DNA of 64,000 bases from Blasia pusilla (taxonomy: Eukaryota; Marchantiophyta; Marchantiopsida; Blasiales), in contig CM114275.1 in the NCBI GenBank assembly GCA_050084515.1, forward strand, positions 6,200,001-6,264,000, given 5' to 3'. Shown piece by piece: positions 35,269 to 47,695 of this stretch. Under the pieces are notes generated by a model. The model did not search any database and was not told where the DNA came from. It saw only the letters and a list, made by a program, of their open reading frames with translations. How positions within the stretch are numbered: the stretch's first letter is position 1; every line of letters starts with the position of its first letter. The position numbers and the translations under genes are program-made.

Positions 35269-38200
35269 ATGGCGGCATCAATGCGTGTAGAAATCGGAAG
35301 CAGCGCGAATCTACGGTGGCAGGGAGGTAGAGACGTTGCATCTCTGCGACACCGGGAGCCTGGTCATCTCAAAATCTCTGAGTCTAGGTGCAACCACCGG
35401 AAGCTGGGACTGGCCGTCGCTGCCTCCGCAGCAGAAGACGCCTCCTCTCCAGAATTAGATAATGGTGCGCCTTAGGCATTCATGGTTCATATTTTAAATA
35501 ATTTTCTCAATTTGACGAATTGCCGGGGCCTGATTTCATCTGTTTTTTGGCCAGGCTTGGTGCCGATGTTATCCTTTAAAACTGACAGCGAGCTGACTAG
35601 GGAAAAATCTGGAGAAAATGCTAGGAATTTCCATTGCATCTTTGTGTCATGTTCCGGGGAAGCATTCTGTGTTATGGTTAGTGAGCTGGAGATCCAATGG
35701 TTTTACGTATGCAGAGGTGACTCTTCTCGATTACGGAGGAGGGAATGTGCAGAGCATCCGAAATGCGATCAAACTCATGGGATTCAATATCCGTGACGTG
35801 AGGCTCCTCTCAATCTTCCAGTGATTTCCTGTTTCAGTGACTCACAGGGGTTTAGGGTTTATCTGACCCTGCCTGGGAGCAACAGTCCCTGTAGTTTATG
35901 ACTTATTTTCAGACACCTAGATCACAGACGTAACCACCATTAGTCTAGGAGACCCTGTGAATGAAAATTTTTGTTGTCAGCTAACCCCCCTTGTAAATGA
36001 CGCCTACTCTTCAAGTGAAGGGTTTCATTGATGCACTGACCACTGAAGAAGTCGCATTTAGAGTATAGCTCATACCAGTACACGTCATCTGGGATCACAT
36101 TCCCTTCTTTCTCCTGGCAGGTGAGATTACTCTAGTCCAACAGCTGCGATGTTTTAGAGTTGAGATAGAATGCATTACCTGACCAAACATTTATTTTCCA
36201 CAGGTTAACTCCCCTAAAGACATTGAAAATGCTAAGCGGCTTATTTTCCCAGGAGTTGGTGCGATTGGAGCATCCATGGATGTTCTCAAGTCAAGAGGGT
36301 AAGGTCAATTCTCTCTCCTTTTTAGTGATAGTTTCTATTTCCATGCTTCAATGTCTGATGTTCTCAGGCTGTGTTCTTAGGTTTCAGATTCAATGGTGAA
36401 CTGACAGGGATCTTCTCATCTCCCTTGATATTGGTGGTCTATCACACCTTGGTGCATCTGTGATATCTAAAAACGTATATAAAGAAATTCATACTTGAAT
36501 TGTGTATTTCTGAAGCACACGCTTATTTTTTTGTTCGTGTCCACTGTATTTTTACTGGTTTTCTTTCAGGTTTGTGGAGCCACTCCAAGATTATGTAAAG
36601 CAGAATCGACCATTTCTTGGCATTTGTCTTGGTTTGCAGCTTATGTTCGACTACAGCGAGGAATATGGTTATGGTAGGTGTGTTTCCTCTTTATCTTATT
36701 TCTGTCTTTTTTTCCACCGGAAGAATCAAGTAACAAGACAACCCTCCTGATAATGAGTGCTGTGATCGCTGCTTGCCTTCAGTTGAGGGACTTGGTGTCA
36801 TACCAGGCCCAGTTGGTCGCTTTGATGCTTCAAATGGATTAAGAGTGCCTCATATTGGTTGGAACGGACTGAAGCTGAAGCAGCCTTCCAAATTGCTGGA
36901 GGGTGTCAACGGTCATCACGTATACTTTGTCCACTCATATCGAGCAGTCCCTGTACGTTATTCACAAGTTTTGGGGTTCTGGTTTCTCGAGCATTCCTAA
37001 GTTTTTCTTCAAGGGTGGTTGTTTCTGTGTCAACTCCACAACTAGATGGTTCTTTAGAAGCACTAGATGGTTGGGAATGACGTCCTCTACTTGTCCTACC
37101 TGGAAGTCAGACAAAGCCTCATCCAAGGTTGAAGTAACCAACTATTATTAGTATTGCGGCATTGTATCAATCAACTCACTGGTGACATACTTGTGTCTAG
37201 TTGCTCGCAGAGTGAAGCAAACAATGAATGGGTGCTAGCAACCAGTGATTACGGGGGGGAGTTCATTGCAGCTGTCAAGAAAGGAAATGTACATGCAGTT
37301 CAGTTCCACCCAGAAAAAAGTGGAGGTAATGATCAAGTCAAGATTCAATGTCCTTACAGATTTCTGTAGAAGAGATACATTATATTACAGAGACTATGCT
37401 TTTTACTTGAGGGCAAGATCGGAATGTCCTAACGAGCAGGACATTCATTAGTGCTTTGATAGCTTGGACAGCCTATTGTTATATGATGCCTTTTGATCAA
37501 GTTTAAAATAACTTCAATACATTTTAGTTCTAGATATCTTGTCTCCACCTGTCCCAGCGATGTGTGGTACACCATACTGAAGGTTGCAAACCTGGGTTCT
37601 CTGTTGTCCGGAGTTTGTGGCATCGTCTTGTTTCCTTTAGCTTTGGTTGAAAGATGTACAAATGATTGTCCTGCTTTGTGTGATTGATCATTGTAGGATG
37701 CTCGATTGGGTTGTTCGTGAAGTTAAGATCTTGGTTACTCGAAGAAGTTCAAAGTTGATTCTCATTAATAATTTTCTGATGCAGTTGTTGGACTTGATGT
37801 TCTGAGAAGGTTTCTGGACGGTGGTTACTCTGCAGAGTCCGAGGTAATTCTTCCATATTGTTATGTCATGTTGTGAACAATTACCATTCTCATTTTGAGA
37901 TGGCAATTTCCAACCTGTAGAAGTAAGGAATTTCACAAAGCATGGAGCATTTATCAATAATAATACATTGCATGATTTACATTTGTTATGAGATTTTACT
38001 AAATGATGAATGCATTGATTCCTGTATAAGTGAAATGACTAAATTTATTTATAGTTCATGTGAGCTCAAAAGGACCATAGAACATTGGACTTCGCTAGGA
38101 ATGAATTGCGCTGGTAAGTATCTCAACGTAGATTGTGAGGTTTTATCTCAGAGAAATACGGTGGATTCTTCATTTGTAACCACTGTAAAGAGACTTGACA

Positions 38201-41200
38201 ACTTGATACAGTATTTACATGACTACTGACCACAGTATTTGGTCACCTTCCTATCTTTTGTATTCAAAACAATCTATCTTCATTCAGATCACGTGTAAGT
38301 CTCAAAGTCATACGTGATGCCTCTGGTTCATCTTCGTATGTGGACTCCAGTTATTTAGAGTTTTCTTGGTCGAAGAATATGATTCATGCTTATATATGCC
38401 CGTCTTGCTGGACCAGAGGGTGGCTCATCTGGCAAAGCAAACTCCTCTGAAATCAGCATCATCATTAGCAAAACGGGTGAGACTTCACTTCTGTATTATA
38501 TAGGAAAATCTGGCAGTCAACTGTACATTTTAACCTTTTGCTCTCAATGGTATTGTAGTAGTGCTTATAAATGTAATAATTTGAGCTGCAGGTTATCGCA
38601 TGTTTAGATGTGCGATCAAATGATGCGGGTGACCTTGTCGTCACAAAGGGAGATCAATATGATGTGAGGGAGCAAGGTGAAGGACGTGAGGTAGCAATTC
38701 CTAGCTCCAAGATAGACCATGTTTGTCAATTTAAAAAATAGACATTGTACAGTTTGCTTCTTCAGTGTAGTCACGATCACATAAGTTGCAATTTGTTCAT
38801 AACCCACTATGTTTAGGCCCCTTTCGTGCTTTTTCAAGAAGTTTTGTGTGGTGTATGTAGGTGCGGAATTTGGGTAAACCTGTGGAGCTCGCAGGACAAT
38901 ACTTCCAAGATGGAGCTGACGAAGTAAGATAGTAGTGTTCTTGTAACTAATGAAACAACTTGCTCTGCTTTGCTCTCTTGAAAGATTGATCTGTACCTGT
39001 GGGTTACTGTAGGTAGAAAATAAAATGCAATTTGTAATCTGATCTTCCAGTTCTGTCCAAATCTGGATGTTGGTTCAGATGAAGAAAGGGTACTGAGCTA
39101 AAGGGTTGATTGGTTACACTAACTTTGGATCTGCAGGTAGCATTCTTGAACATCACCGGTTTTCGGGATTTTCCTCTTGGGGACATGCCAATGCTCGAGG
39201 TACTTCTCAGTCAATTGGTGCCTATCTACCTAGCAAAGCAAGAGAGATTTTATTATGACCCCGTTGAGCATCATCCTTAGGGACAATTAGGTCCCAATTA
39301 GTCTTGGCATAGGTTTGCTTCTTTTTTCTCCAGAACGTGTGATAATGTTGAAAAATGCTGTTTGATTATTTTTCGCAGGTTTTACGCAGAGCATCAGAAA
39401 GAGTATTTGTGCCTTTAACCGTGGGCGGGGGGATTCGCGACTTTACTGACAGTGAGGGCAGGTAAGCTGACATATATCAAAACCATGACGGCACAGTGGA
39501 CTTGCAGGAGGAGTTCAAGTCTTGTGCCAATGATCCAAGAGACTTCGTGAGTAATTCCAGCATACATATAATTAGTTTTATGCTGGCAAAGAGTGTCCAC
39601 AGCAATAATCAGGAGACAACTTCTGAATTCAGCCTCTGTCCTTTCCCTCAGCTTACTCACAGACTCTGGGACGAGGGATAGCTCCTTCAAACCAGTACAG
39701 GAATCCCAATTCTTAGTAGCCTTGTTATTCAATCATTACCTACTGTCACTGCCTAATCCTCAAGAAAAAAGTTTGGTATGTTTTGTTTTAAGTGTTTGTT
39801 AAATGTGTGTACTTCAGACTAGACATAAGAAATGATATGAAGCTCAATTCTTAAGGGTCCTCATTGTATGCACTTGAAAGTTTTGGTTTGCCAAAAAATT
39901 AGGATTTTATATCCTGCCAGTCTCACTTGTAAGTGCCAAAAGTTTCAGGCAGTGTTTTTTCTGATTGATACTGAGATTCAGTTGTTAATGAGCAGGTACT
40001 ACTCAAGCTTAGAGGTTGCTTCAGAATATTTCAGGTCTGGTGCAGATAAAATTTCAATTGGAAGTGATGCAGTTTATGCTGCAGAGGAGTATCTGCGAAC
40101 AATGGTTCGTAACATTACCTCCTATATTTTACCAGTAGTTTCGTATTGCCCTTTGACTTGATTACTGCATCTGATTGCTGTGCTAGTGACCCCACAGGCT
40201 ACATGCCTAAAAGATTGTCATTCGCATGGTGAATTGTAATGGAATTTGAGTTGACTTTATCTGTGCACTACCAACTATGCAGAAGAAGACCGGACAGACA
40301 AGCTTGGAACAGATTTCACACGTATACGGGAATCAGGTAAAGGACCTCCCAATATGAACTGCGTATCAACTGTTCTTGAGGTTTTGTTATCAGTGAAAGG
40401 CTGAGTTCTTGGCAGCACAAAGACGAACAACCAACACTACCTCTTCATTCATCATTAAGGATGGATTCTTGGTGACTTGTGGTAACGGTTTATCCAGCAT
40501 ACCTTTCAAAGCGTCTATTGAGCCGCTTCAAGGTGCTGCGGCAATGAAAAATATCTACGAGGCTCAAAATTGATTGCAAATTTGAAATTTGGAAGCCCTG
40601 ACGGTTGTCGGATTTGCAAGTGTGTCAGAATTGACTCACGAACCTTTGGAAGGAAACAGGATTTGTGTATTTTGACCTAATGTAGATACATGTAATTGGG
40701 TGCGTACAGGCAGTTGTTGTGAGCATTGACCCAAGAAGAATGTACGTTAAACACCCAAATGAGGTGCCTTATAAGACCGTGAAAGTGAGCAAGGCAGGTA
40801 ATGAAATTGTCCTCCAGGAACACAAACTTAGACTTGTTTTTCTTTTTTGAGCAAAGATTGTGAGTCCTTCGAAAACTGCTTTAACTAGATTTGATTCTTT
40901 GCTGATGAGATCCTAGACTTTGTAGAAGCTATGAAAGCCAGCCTATATTTTATCTTCTCCTCATTCCAGGACTCGTTTTGCAGGGCCCAACGGAGAGGAA
41001 TACGCCTGGTACCAATGTACGGTAAGATACTAACAGGGGTTGTGGGGTCCTTTTAATCTTGATGTACAGCCAGCAAAGCGTGTGAGACTACGGATTTGAG
41101 ATATGGCATGCTCACTGATAGTTCTTGTGGCCTCTTCTTTGGCAGGTTAATGGCGGTCGAGAAGGCAGGCCCATTGGAGCATATGAGTTGGCAAAAGCAG

Positions 41201-41847
41201 TGGAAGAGCTAGGGGCTGGAGAAATACTCTTGAACTGCATTGATTGTGATGGTGAGGAGCTATGTAAATTTTACTTTTTTTGAGTTGGAATGTGGTGAAA
41301 TGTTCAAAATTTGGTAAACCAAGTATAGGCACTCATATGTCAACAATATTTTACGCATTCCACTCTGCAAGTTTGTTGAAGTTCTCTATCAGCTAATGAT
41401 TTATTGGTCGTGCTTCTGGTGGGGATCAGGTCAAGGACAGGGATTTGACACAGATCTAGTGGGACTTGTGTCTGGAGCTGTTAGTATCCCTGTTATAGCC
41501 AGCAGTGGTGCAGGTGCAGTTGAACATTTCTCCGAGGTGTTCAACAAAACCCCAGCTTCTGCTGCTCTGGCTGCTGGAATTTTCCACAGGAGAGAGGTAA
41601 CTATTTGGTCAATCCATTTTCAACAACGTGCCATCAGCAGCCTGAGTGTTCGGTTGTAATCCCAGGCAAAGGCCTTCCTTGGAAAGAAATTGACTGGAGT
41701 GGCAAGATAAGAGACTCAGGGAAGTTAGTCAATGATTAATATGTTATCTTGAGCTCACCATCTTGTCTCGTTCTCTGGTTGCAGATTTCAATATCTTCCG
41801 TAAAGGAGCACCTGGTGGAATCAGGAATGGAAATGAGGCTTTTATAG
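35269..41847 (+). CDS. HISN4: Imidazole glycerol phosphate synthase HisHF, plastid-targeted, 19 exons, 604 aa
   Basis: A fused bifunctional enzyme of histidine synthesis: the glutaminase half makes ammonia from glutamine, and the cyclase half uses it to turn PRFAR into imidazole glycerol phosphate and AICAR. Exons: 35,269-35,464, 35,715-35,797, 36,204-36,298, 36,570-36,673, 36,783-36,952, 37,211-37,325, 37,785-37,843, 38,417-38,476, 38,592-38,690, 38,861-38,923, 39,137-39,199, 39,379-39,461, 39,996-40,104, 40,283-40,336, 40,710-40,797, 40,984-41,021, 41,146-41,251, 41,430-41,596, 41,785-41,847. All join in frame with GT-AG. Residues 1-65 form a Ser/Ala/Arg-rich transit peptide. Glutaminase triad: C144 (GICLGLQL), H249 and E251 (QFHPEKSG). 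Cyclase catalytic Asps: D300 (ACLDVR) and D458 (SIDPRR). [10 protein letters not shown] and [12 protein letters not shown] close the barrel. Exon 8, the 20-residue linker, is the least certain. Length matches plant HISN4 (about 590). Confidence 0.95.
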
Positions 41848-43053
41848 CTGGTTTTGTCTCTCGGAGACCTTCAAGATTAGAGTTTAGATCTGCCCTGTTC
41901 TGCGGAGTAATCATTCACTTTCAGATATGTTTTGTTTTGTTTTGAGAAACAAAGAAACGCCAGTCTGCATTGAGAAAAATTGTCTGAATAGAAAGCCGCG
42001 CCGAGAAGTCTTTCCTGTTGCTTCTGTTGAGCACATCTAACGTCAGAGGCAACTTCAGATGTACCAATGTCAAACCCACTTGTGCCCATACAAAAAAAGA
42101 CCCGGATCCGCTTATGAGTAGGAAGCGGCCATGTGCCGCAGTGTACTAGTAGTATTGCAGGGATTTCTATTTCTGTACTCCCTTTCTGACGAATTGTGGA
42201 GCAGAGCCTTGATTGTGTTTACTCGAAAAGGTGGCTAATGAGTGCACCGTAGAGTTACTTCTGGAATATGGATTTTAGAGGTACTTGTGGACCAGCCGCA
42301 TCTATGAACGCGAGACTCGACCGTTTCTTCACTCTTTCTTCTTACGTTTGGGAATGCAAGTTTAACTCGAAGACCACATGGAAAATACTTAAATCACCAC
42401 TTCATTCTCTTACCAAATCCGAACTAAATCGTGGGTCAACAGAACTGCAAATCTCACTGTACTACCCAATCAAAGACTCGTCATGTATGGGTTAAGGCAA
42501 CGGTAAATGTGACATGCCACAAGTGCGGAAAACCACCACACCCTAAGCACCTTTTCGCCACCAGTCCAGAACTCGGCATGTACGAAGGTCCGTCCTCAGT
42601 GTCACTGAGTGCAAGTCTGAATTACGGATCTGGCCACGTCATAGTGCAGGTCGAATCAGAAACCTCCACTTCAGTTTGTTCACGTACACCCAGGGAATAC
42701 GCACATCCATTCGAGCGCCGCATTGGCAGGTTCAAATTGCCGCTTGGAAAACAAGGAATTTAGCCTTGCGAATGTTAGGAGACACATCAATATTACCAGT
42801 GACAAGTGTGCGGCCTTGACAGGTTGAGAGGGGGCCAAATATCTTTTAATTACCAAACACGTGTTGGAGGACATGTGGATAGTCTCAACAACACATGTTT
42901 GTAGAGGCCGTAATCAATATTTCCGTGCTATGCACTTATAAAATTTTTAAATATAAATAAAACAATTTAACCAGAAATTCATGAATAAAAATATCTCATT
43001 GCAATGCACTTGGTCCAAAAGAAGATATTAAAATCTTCAAAATAATAGAAAAT
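41848..43053. other. 3' flank of HISN4 and AT-rich Helitron edge
   Basis: Downstream sequence of HISN4 with no further gene recognised. From about 42,870 it turns AT-rich and holds CCGTGCTATGCAC at 42,923-42,935, about 120 bp beyond the 3' end of the minus-strand Helitron coding relic. On the minus strand this reads GTGCATAGCACGG, the sort of short palindrome found near plant Helitron 3' ends. A clear CTRR terminus is not visible. Confidence 0.4.
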
Positions 43054-45213
43054 TTATGATAAAATCTTTTTATATACAACATTGTGTGTGTAAATATTTT
43101 GCTCCTTATCATATGTATCACCTCCAATGGTAATACAAATCCAACTCCTTGAACCTACCCGAGAGAATGCCACATATAATTGGCCATGAGAAAATACCGA
43201 CACTGGAAAATATATCCCAATTTTTTGTAAGGTTTGACCTTGAGATTTATTAATAGTCATAGTAATAGTAGGCCGGATAGGAAATTGATATCTTCGTAAG
43301 TTAAAAGGCAAACCCAAATCTGATGCAATTAATGGAATAGGTGGAATGAAAGTTCGATCTCTTTCGCAGACGGATCAAAACGATTTGTTGCAAACCATTG
43401 AGTGAGAGTGGTCTCCCTACTTCTTTGCAAATTTCTATTGACTCACCATCATTAAAATACACCATGTGTCCCTCTAGAAGATGAACTGCTAATCTGACAA
43501 TACTTGGTTGTTTCAAGTGCAGGGAAAACTTGAAAAGTCGCCAACATGCTTCAGATGCAGAAATCTATCTACATAACACGAAACAAAATAAAAAATTAGC
43601 TCATGAGTCTTACTATTTAAGTCATGTAATTTTGTTGGGAAAAAATATGACAATATATACTCGTACCTGACATCAAGATTGAGTTGTTTCATCAATAACT
43701 TGCATTGTTGTTGAAATATCTGAGTCTCTTTATACCTTAAATGATATCGCATCAGATCCCTTATATACATATTTGTAGAAATACTTCATTGTTGAGATAC
43801 TATTGGTGGATTGATATGAAAATTAAATAGGGCACACAACATAGGATTATATGGTACAATCCATCGATTATCCAAACTTTGATCACGCTTCACTACCGTT
43901 TGGCCATTATCCAACGTGTAAAATCATCCACATGCATTCTTAATAGTAGTAAAAGAGCAAAAAATTCACTGAAAGAATATATCAATAACTCTTTAAGCAC
44001 ATATAGAATAATTTGTAAAATATTTTAATATATCATCGCCGATAGTACCTTCGATAGATAGGATAGCCATCTTCACTCTTAGAAGTTACCGCTGCAAAAG
44101 GCTTTGGATAACCTTTGGTACATTTTTTCGTTATCTTGTCGATGCATGGGGCATTTGGATTTAGAACTCCACATGGACCATGAATCATACAATTAACCGC
44201 AGTTGAATTTAGTCTCGGATGAGTGATTGGATCTGAAATCTCGGCTCATATTATGACATCAAAATCCAATGAAGTTCGTGGTTTGTCCGCTTGTGCCACG
44301 ATAATCAAAATATGGATATGTGGTAAACCCCTCTTTTGAAACTTAACCACATGAATACATCCCAAAACACGACCTAAGATGTGCTTCTTGATAAGAAGTC
44401 GTAGTAATTCCTTCTTCTTTTTCTCAAAAACACATACAACTAAGTCCGGTCGATCCTTAGCCGTTTGACCTTGTAATAATGCTGATGTTATCTCATCCCA
44501 CTTTGGATTGCATGTCATTATCAAAAAGTAGTCATGCTTCCCAAAATATCTAACAATGGCCATTGCATCTTGATATAATTGATGCATGTGACGTGGACAT
44601 CCACTAAAAGAAGACGGTAAGATTATGCATCTCCCACACTCCTTGCCATTTGCATCACTTCTACACATTGCATCCTTCACACCTTGATATAATTCGGCTC
44701 GTAACTCCTTTTGATGAAAATGGATCCAACATAATCGTTGCATTTCCACACTTGTATAAACATCAACCATATATTCTTGCGTAAGTCGACATAGACGTAG
44801 TAGACGATTAACATCTTCAGCTCCAATTCGTGTCTGTAGACGAAAGGAAGCAAATTGTAAGGCTGTAATTGTCTTTGACTTTGTGACATGTCTCTCATCA
44901 TTACCATCTTCATTATTCAATCCTTCCTCCATAAAATCATGAAAACTTTCTTTATCTCCATACTCACATGATGCACTTCGCCTTGGTAAATTCTCCATTG
45001 TATCATCCATGGGTCTCCCAACTCACTTCCATCACCTGGTAAAATAGCAACAACCTCTGAAGCAAGTGGCAAAGTATATTGTTTGGCCTCAAGTCCTCGC
45101 TTGCTAGCCTTCATAATAATAAGCATTCCAGGGCTATTGTTGGTAGCTACCACATGTCGGAACGTCCTAACATAAGGATTATGTTCATGTAGCATATCTT
45201 GTAATCCTTTCAA
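43054..45213 (-). pseudogene. Helitron RepHel relic with most of the helicase deleted
   Basis: On the minus strand the order is: N-terminal segment (45,213-44,917), Helitron-like N domain and Rep region (45,010-44,246), further Rep sequence to about 43,800 (CMIHGPCGVLNPNAPC, DNRWIVPYNPMLCALFNFHIN), then 43,770-43,301 with ACWRLFKFSLH, and finally 43,317-43,054 with FPIRPTITMTINKSQGQTL and GQLYVAFSRVGS. The replication-initiator HUH motif is visible as GLPHIHIL, following TCNPKWDEI. The helicase C-terminal motifs are present, but the Walker A/B core between ACWRLF and the last segment is missing, so several kilobases of the parent were lost. Frameshifts separate the pieces. It cannot move by itself. 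Confidence 0.9.
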
Positions 45214-45966
45214 AATATCATGTCGAAGATCATGATATTCCTAGTCAACCACAACTAGCCTTTATAAAAGAGCAATCTATAAACCTTAGTATTTTAGCTA
45301 ACGCAATTTATCTAAGATCGATAAAGAAGTATTTGTCTAAAGACCAACTACCACAGCCTTGGTGTGACCTCAATTTTGATCCGAAGGAATATCACTTAAT
45401 AGATGACCCATCACGTGCAAAAAAGTATAGGTATTTTTTATTCCATTTCAAAGAAGACTTTAAAAGATATACGAAAGAAAGTAAGGGAATTTTATATTTG
45501 GAAAATGGATTAAAAATATGATAGGGTAATTTAATTCGATACTCAATCTAATAAAGTTAGCCAAAAAAGAAAGGGTTTTTAAAAAAATGAACTACCACGT
45601 GTCAACTATTCATTGGTAAACATGCCCAAAAAAAATCATATTTTCCATAGGGTGAGAGAAGAAATAAAATGGCGTTTGAAAGAGTAAAAAGGTTTTTGAA
45701 ATTTAGGGTGGCTAGGGTTTCGGATTCTATGGGCAATTTGGGCGGCAATGTGGGAAATTTGGGCGGCAATGTGGGCACTTCGGGCGGCAATGTGGCAAAC
45801 GTGCCCACTTGTTGAGCTATCTTGCTCAAGTTCAGAAGGTCCAAGTGGAAAGGAAGACGAGAGGGATTAAGGGAACTAGGAGAGAGATGCCCCAATTTTT
45901 TTGATTGAAATTGCTCGCTTTGATTGAAGATTATTGAGTGTGAGAGATGTAGATTGGCATAGGAAG
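45214..45966. other. Spacer with short G-rich repeats
   Basis: No gene is recognised. Around 45,728-45,795 GGGCGGCAATGTGG recurs three to four times at about 24-bp spacing. The minus-strand frame across it simply repeats PTLPPK-type words. Confidence 0.5.
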
Positions 45967-46046
45967 ATGGCGGTCCAGCGGCTGCAAAGGAGAAAGGTGG
46001 CGAAAGACGGGTTTAGGGAACCGATCCATCACTTTTCGACGATAAG
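45967..46046 (+). CDS. Possible first exon of an unidentified gene
   Basis: ATG at 45,967 begins an open Arg/Lys-rich 26-codon stretch (MAVQRLQRRKVAKDGFREP...) ending at a fair donor site, AAG followed by GTAATT. The composition differs from the AT-rich surroundings. I found no matching downstream exon: a CT microsatellite follows and then a GH43 pseudogene on the other strand. It is a weak call, listed because it looks like a plant first exon. Confidence 0.15.
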
Positions 46047-46084
46047 GTAATTCTTCTCAATAACATTCGCACACTCTGGGGTAT

Positions 46085-46087
<3 letters not shown>

Positions 46088-46136
<49 letters not shown>
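46088..46136 (+). repeat. (TC)n microsatellite, 49 bp
   Basis: Uninterrupted TC dinucleotide run. Such tracts are common in plant 5' leaders and introns. Confidence 0.98.
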
Positions 46137-46137
<1 letters not shown>

Positions 46138-46429
46138 GATGAACAATTATCAATTCCAACAACTCTTGAGTGCCTCAGATAGAAGCCTTCGACCTCGGAG
46201 AAACCAGATGAAAGATTAAGGACATGAAGAGCCCTCTAGTCTCAAAAGTGCGAAGGGATCAGAAAAGCCATTCCAAGTAATCTAGCAAGAGAGAGACTCA
46301 CGGGGGAGTAGAAAATTGAAAGACCTGCAGGCGAGAAACTCTCTCTCGTGAGTGGACTCGGGTCTTTTGATAAATCTGGCTTCCATGCCTTGGATTCTCA
46401 ATCAACTATGCGTGCGTGGGATTAACACT

Positions 46430-46887
46430 CTACTCACATGCAAGATTCCAATGATCAGCACACACACGGCTGCAACGTGGACCTGAGATATGAAGTCTGG
46501 CTGACACGAAAAATGAACCTCTGGGTGTATCCTGTAAGATGACATAAGTACTTATCATCAAAGAAATGTTCAAGACATGGACATTCGCAACAACAAAGAC
46601 TGGATATCCGATTTCAGAATCGGCATGAGTGCAGGCAGAGTCTGAGAGCTTACCCTCCATATGGAACGCTTGTTCACCCGATAACTATGCCCGTCTTTAT
46701 TCTCACCATACCAGTAATATGTTTTGGTCTCCTTGACGTAAAGAACACCATGAGCCTATATTGGTTTCCCATTGGTATTGCGCCACTCCCTCGTTGGGAA
46801 GAACAACAGTCGGGAAAATAGAACGCTTATTTTTGTTTTGCTATGGCTTCGTGGTTTGCAACCTCTGAGGTGGAGAGAGAGCTCCAT
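46430..46887 (-). pseudogene. GH43-like glycosyl hydrolase, 5' gene fragment
   Basis: On the minus strand, ATG 46,887 opens a basic then hydrophobic leader (ISVLFSRLLFFP, possible signal anchor), followed by EWRNTNGKPI, an in-frame TAG, then AHGVLYVKETKTYYWYGENKDG. This matches the start of plant GH43 family proteins, where the stop position is normally Gln before AHGGG. One Gly of that run is also missing. The exon ends at TGGAG/GTAAGC. A second broken exon near 46,500-46,430 has CADHWNLACE, resembling the following YSSxDLWNW-type block but out of frame. Nothing further of the catalytic propeller follows, so this is a truncated 5' fragment. GH43 enzymes cleave arabinan or galactan side chains; this copy is dead. 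Confidence 0.65.
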
Positions 46888-47581
46888 GGGTAACGGCTCT
46901 GCTTTTCATTCCAATTCTCACATCGATGTCAATTATGTTTATGTTTCCAACTTCAATTCTATTTTGATTTCGATCCGCTTAGGGCGATGATCGGGGACGT
47001 GAGTGTTGAGATTGGAGAAGAGGGATACGGGATTGGGGTTGGTGAATTGGAAAATTTGGGGTTTTCACTCTCAAGAGAGCGCGCATTTGCATTCGACGCT
47101 CATGAGGATCTCACGGCTGTCGTGTGAGTTGGAAGCTGCGTGAGTTGATGTTGTTACGTTCTAGTTTCGATCGAGTAGAAGCATCACGTCAACTCATTCT
47201 CTGTGGGGCAATGGCTCTAGTTTTTGAGTGCCAAGTAGGTTGAAGGTCCTATCCTAATTGTTTTGGCCTACTCTGTTCTTGAAATTTGTGTAAATTGAAG
47301 CCTTGTGGCCCTCCAAACAGTTTCATTCTCGTCTTAAACGTTTTACATACAAATCCTGATACAATTCAGACCGACTTTCTTGCTACGTCAATCTGCAAAG
47401 CTACATCAATCCCTTCGATTGAAGTAAATGGTTTAGGCACTGGCGAGAGGAAATCAAACCTAACCTATTCAAAAACCTTGTGGTTTTTAATATATGTACC
47501 TCACCGGGCATAACCTCGCCGTTGATCCCCCCAATCTGGATTTCTTGCAGACAGGCATGCCTTGAAGTGAGTGTTCACAAC

Positions 47582-47695
47582 GTCATGGCCCCCAGCTTTG
47601 TCCGATGCATGGGGCATTTGGATTTAGAACTCCACATGGACCATAATCATACAATTAGCCGCAGTTGAATTTTGTCATGGCCCCAGCTTTGTCCG
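47582..47695. mobile_element. 69-bp Helitron scrap between 22-23 bp target copies
   Basis: Bases 47,605-47,673 match, with few differences, a stretch at about 44,146-44,212 of the Helitron relic (CATGGGGCATTTGGATTTAG, CCGCAGTTGAATTT). They are flanked by GTCATGGCCC...CTTTGTCCG at 47,582-47,604 and again at 47,674-47,695, identical except for one C. This is a filler-DNA insertion with duplication of the broken target, not a Helitron transposition, which does not duplicate its target. Confidence 0.9.

Noticed and set aside
35269-41847. Bacterial contamination or a prokaryotic hisHF operon
   Set aside because: The coding sequence is split by 18 GT-AG introns and begins with a transit-peptide-like leader.
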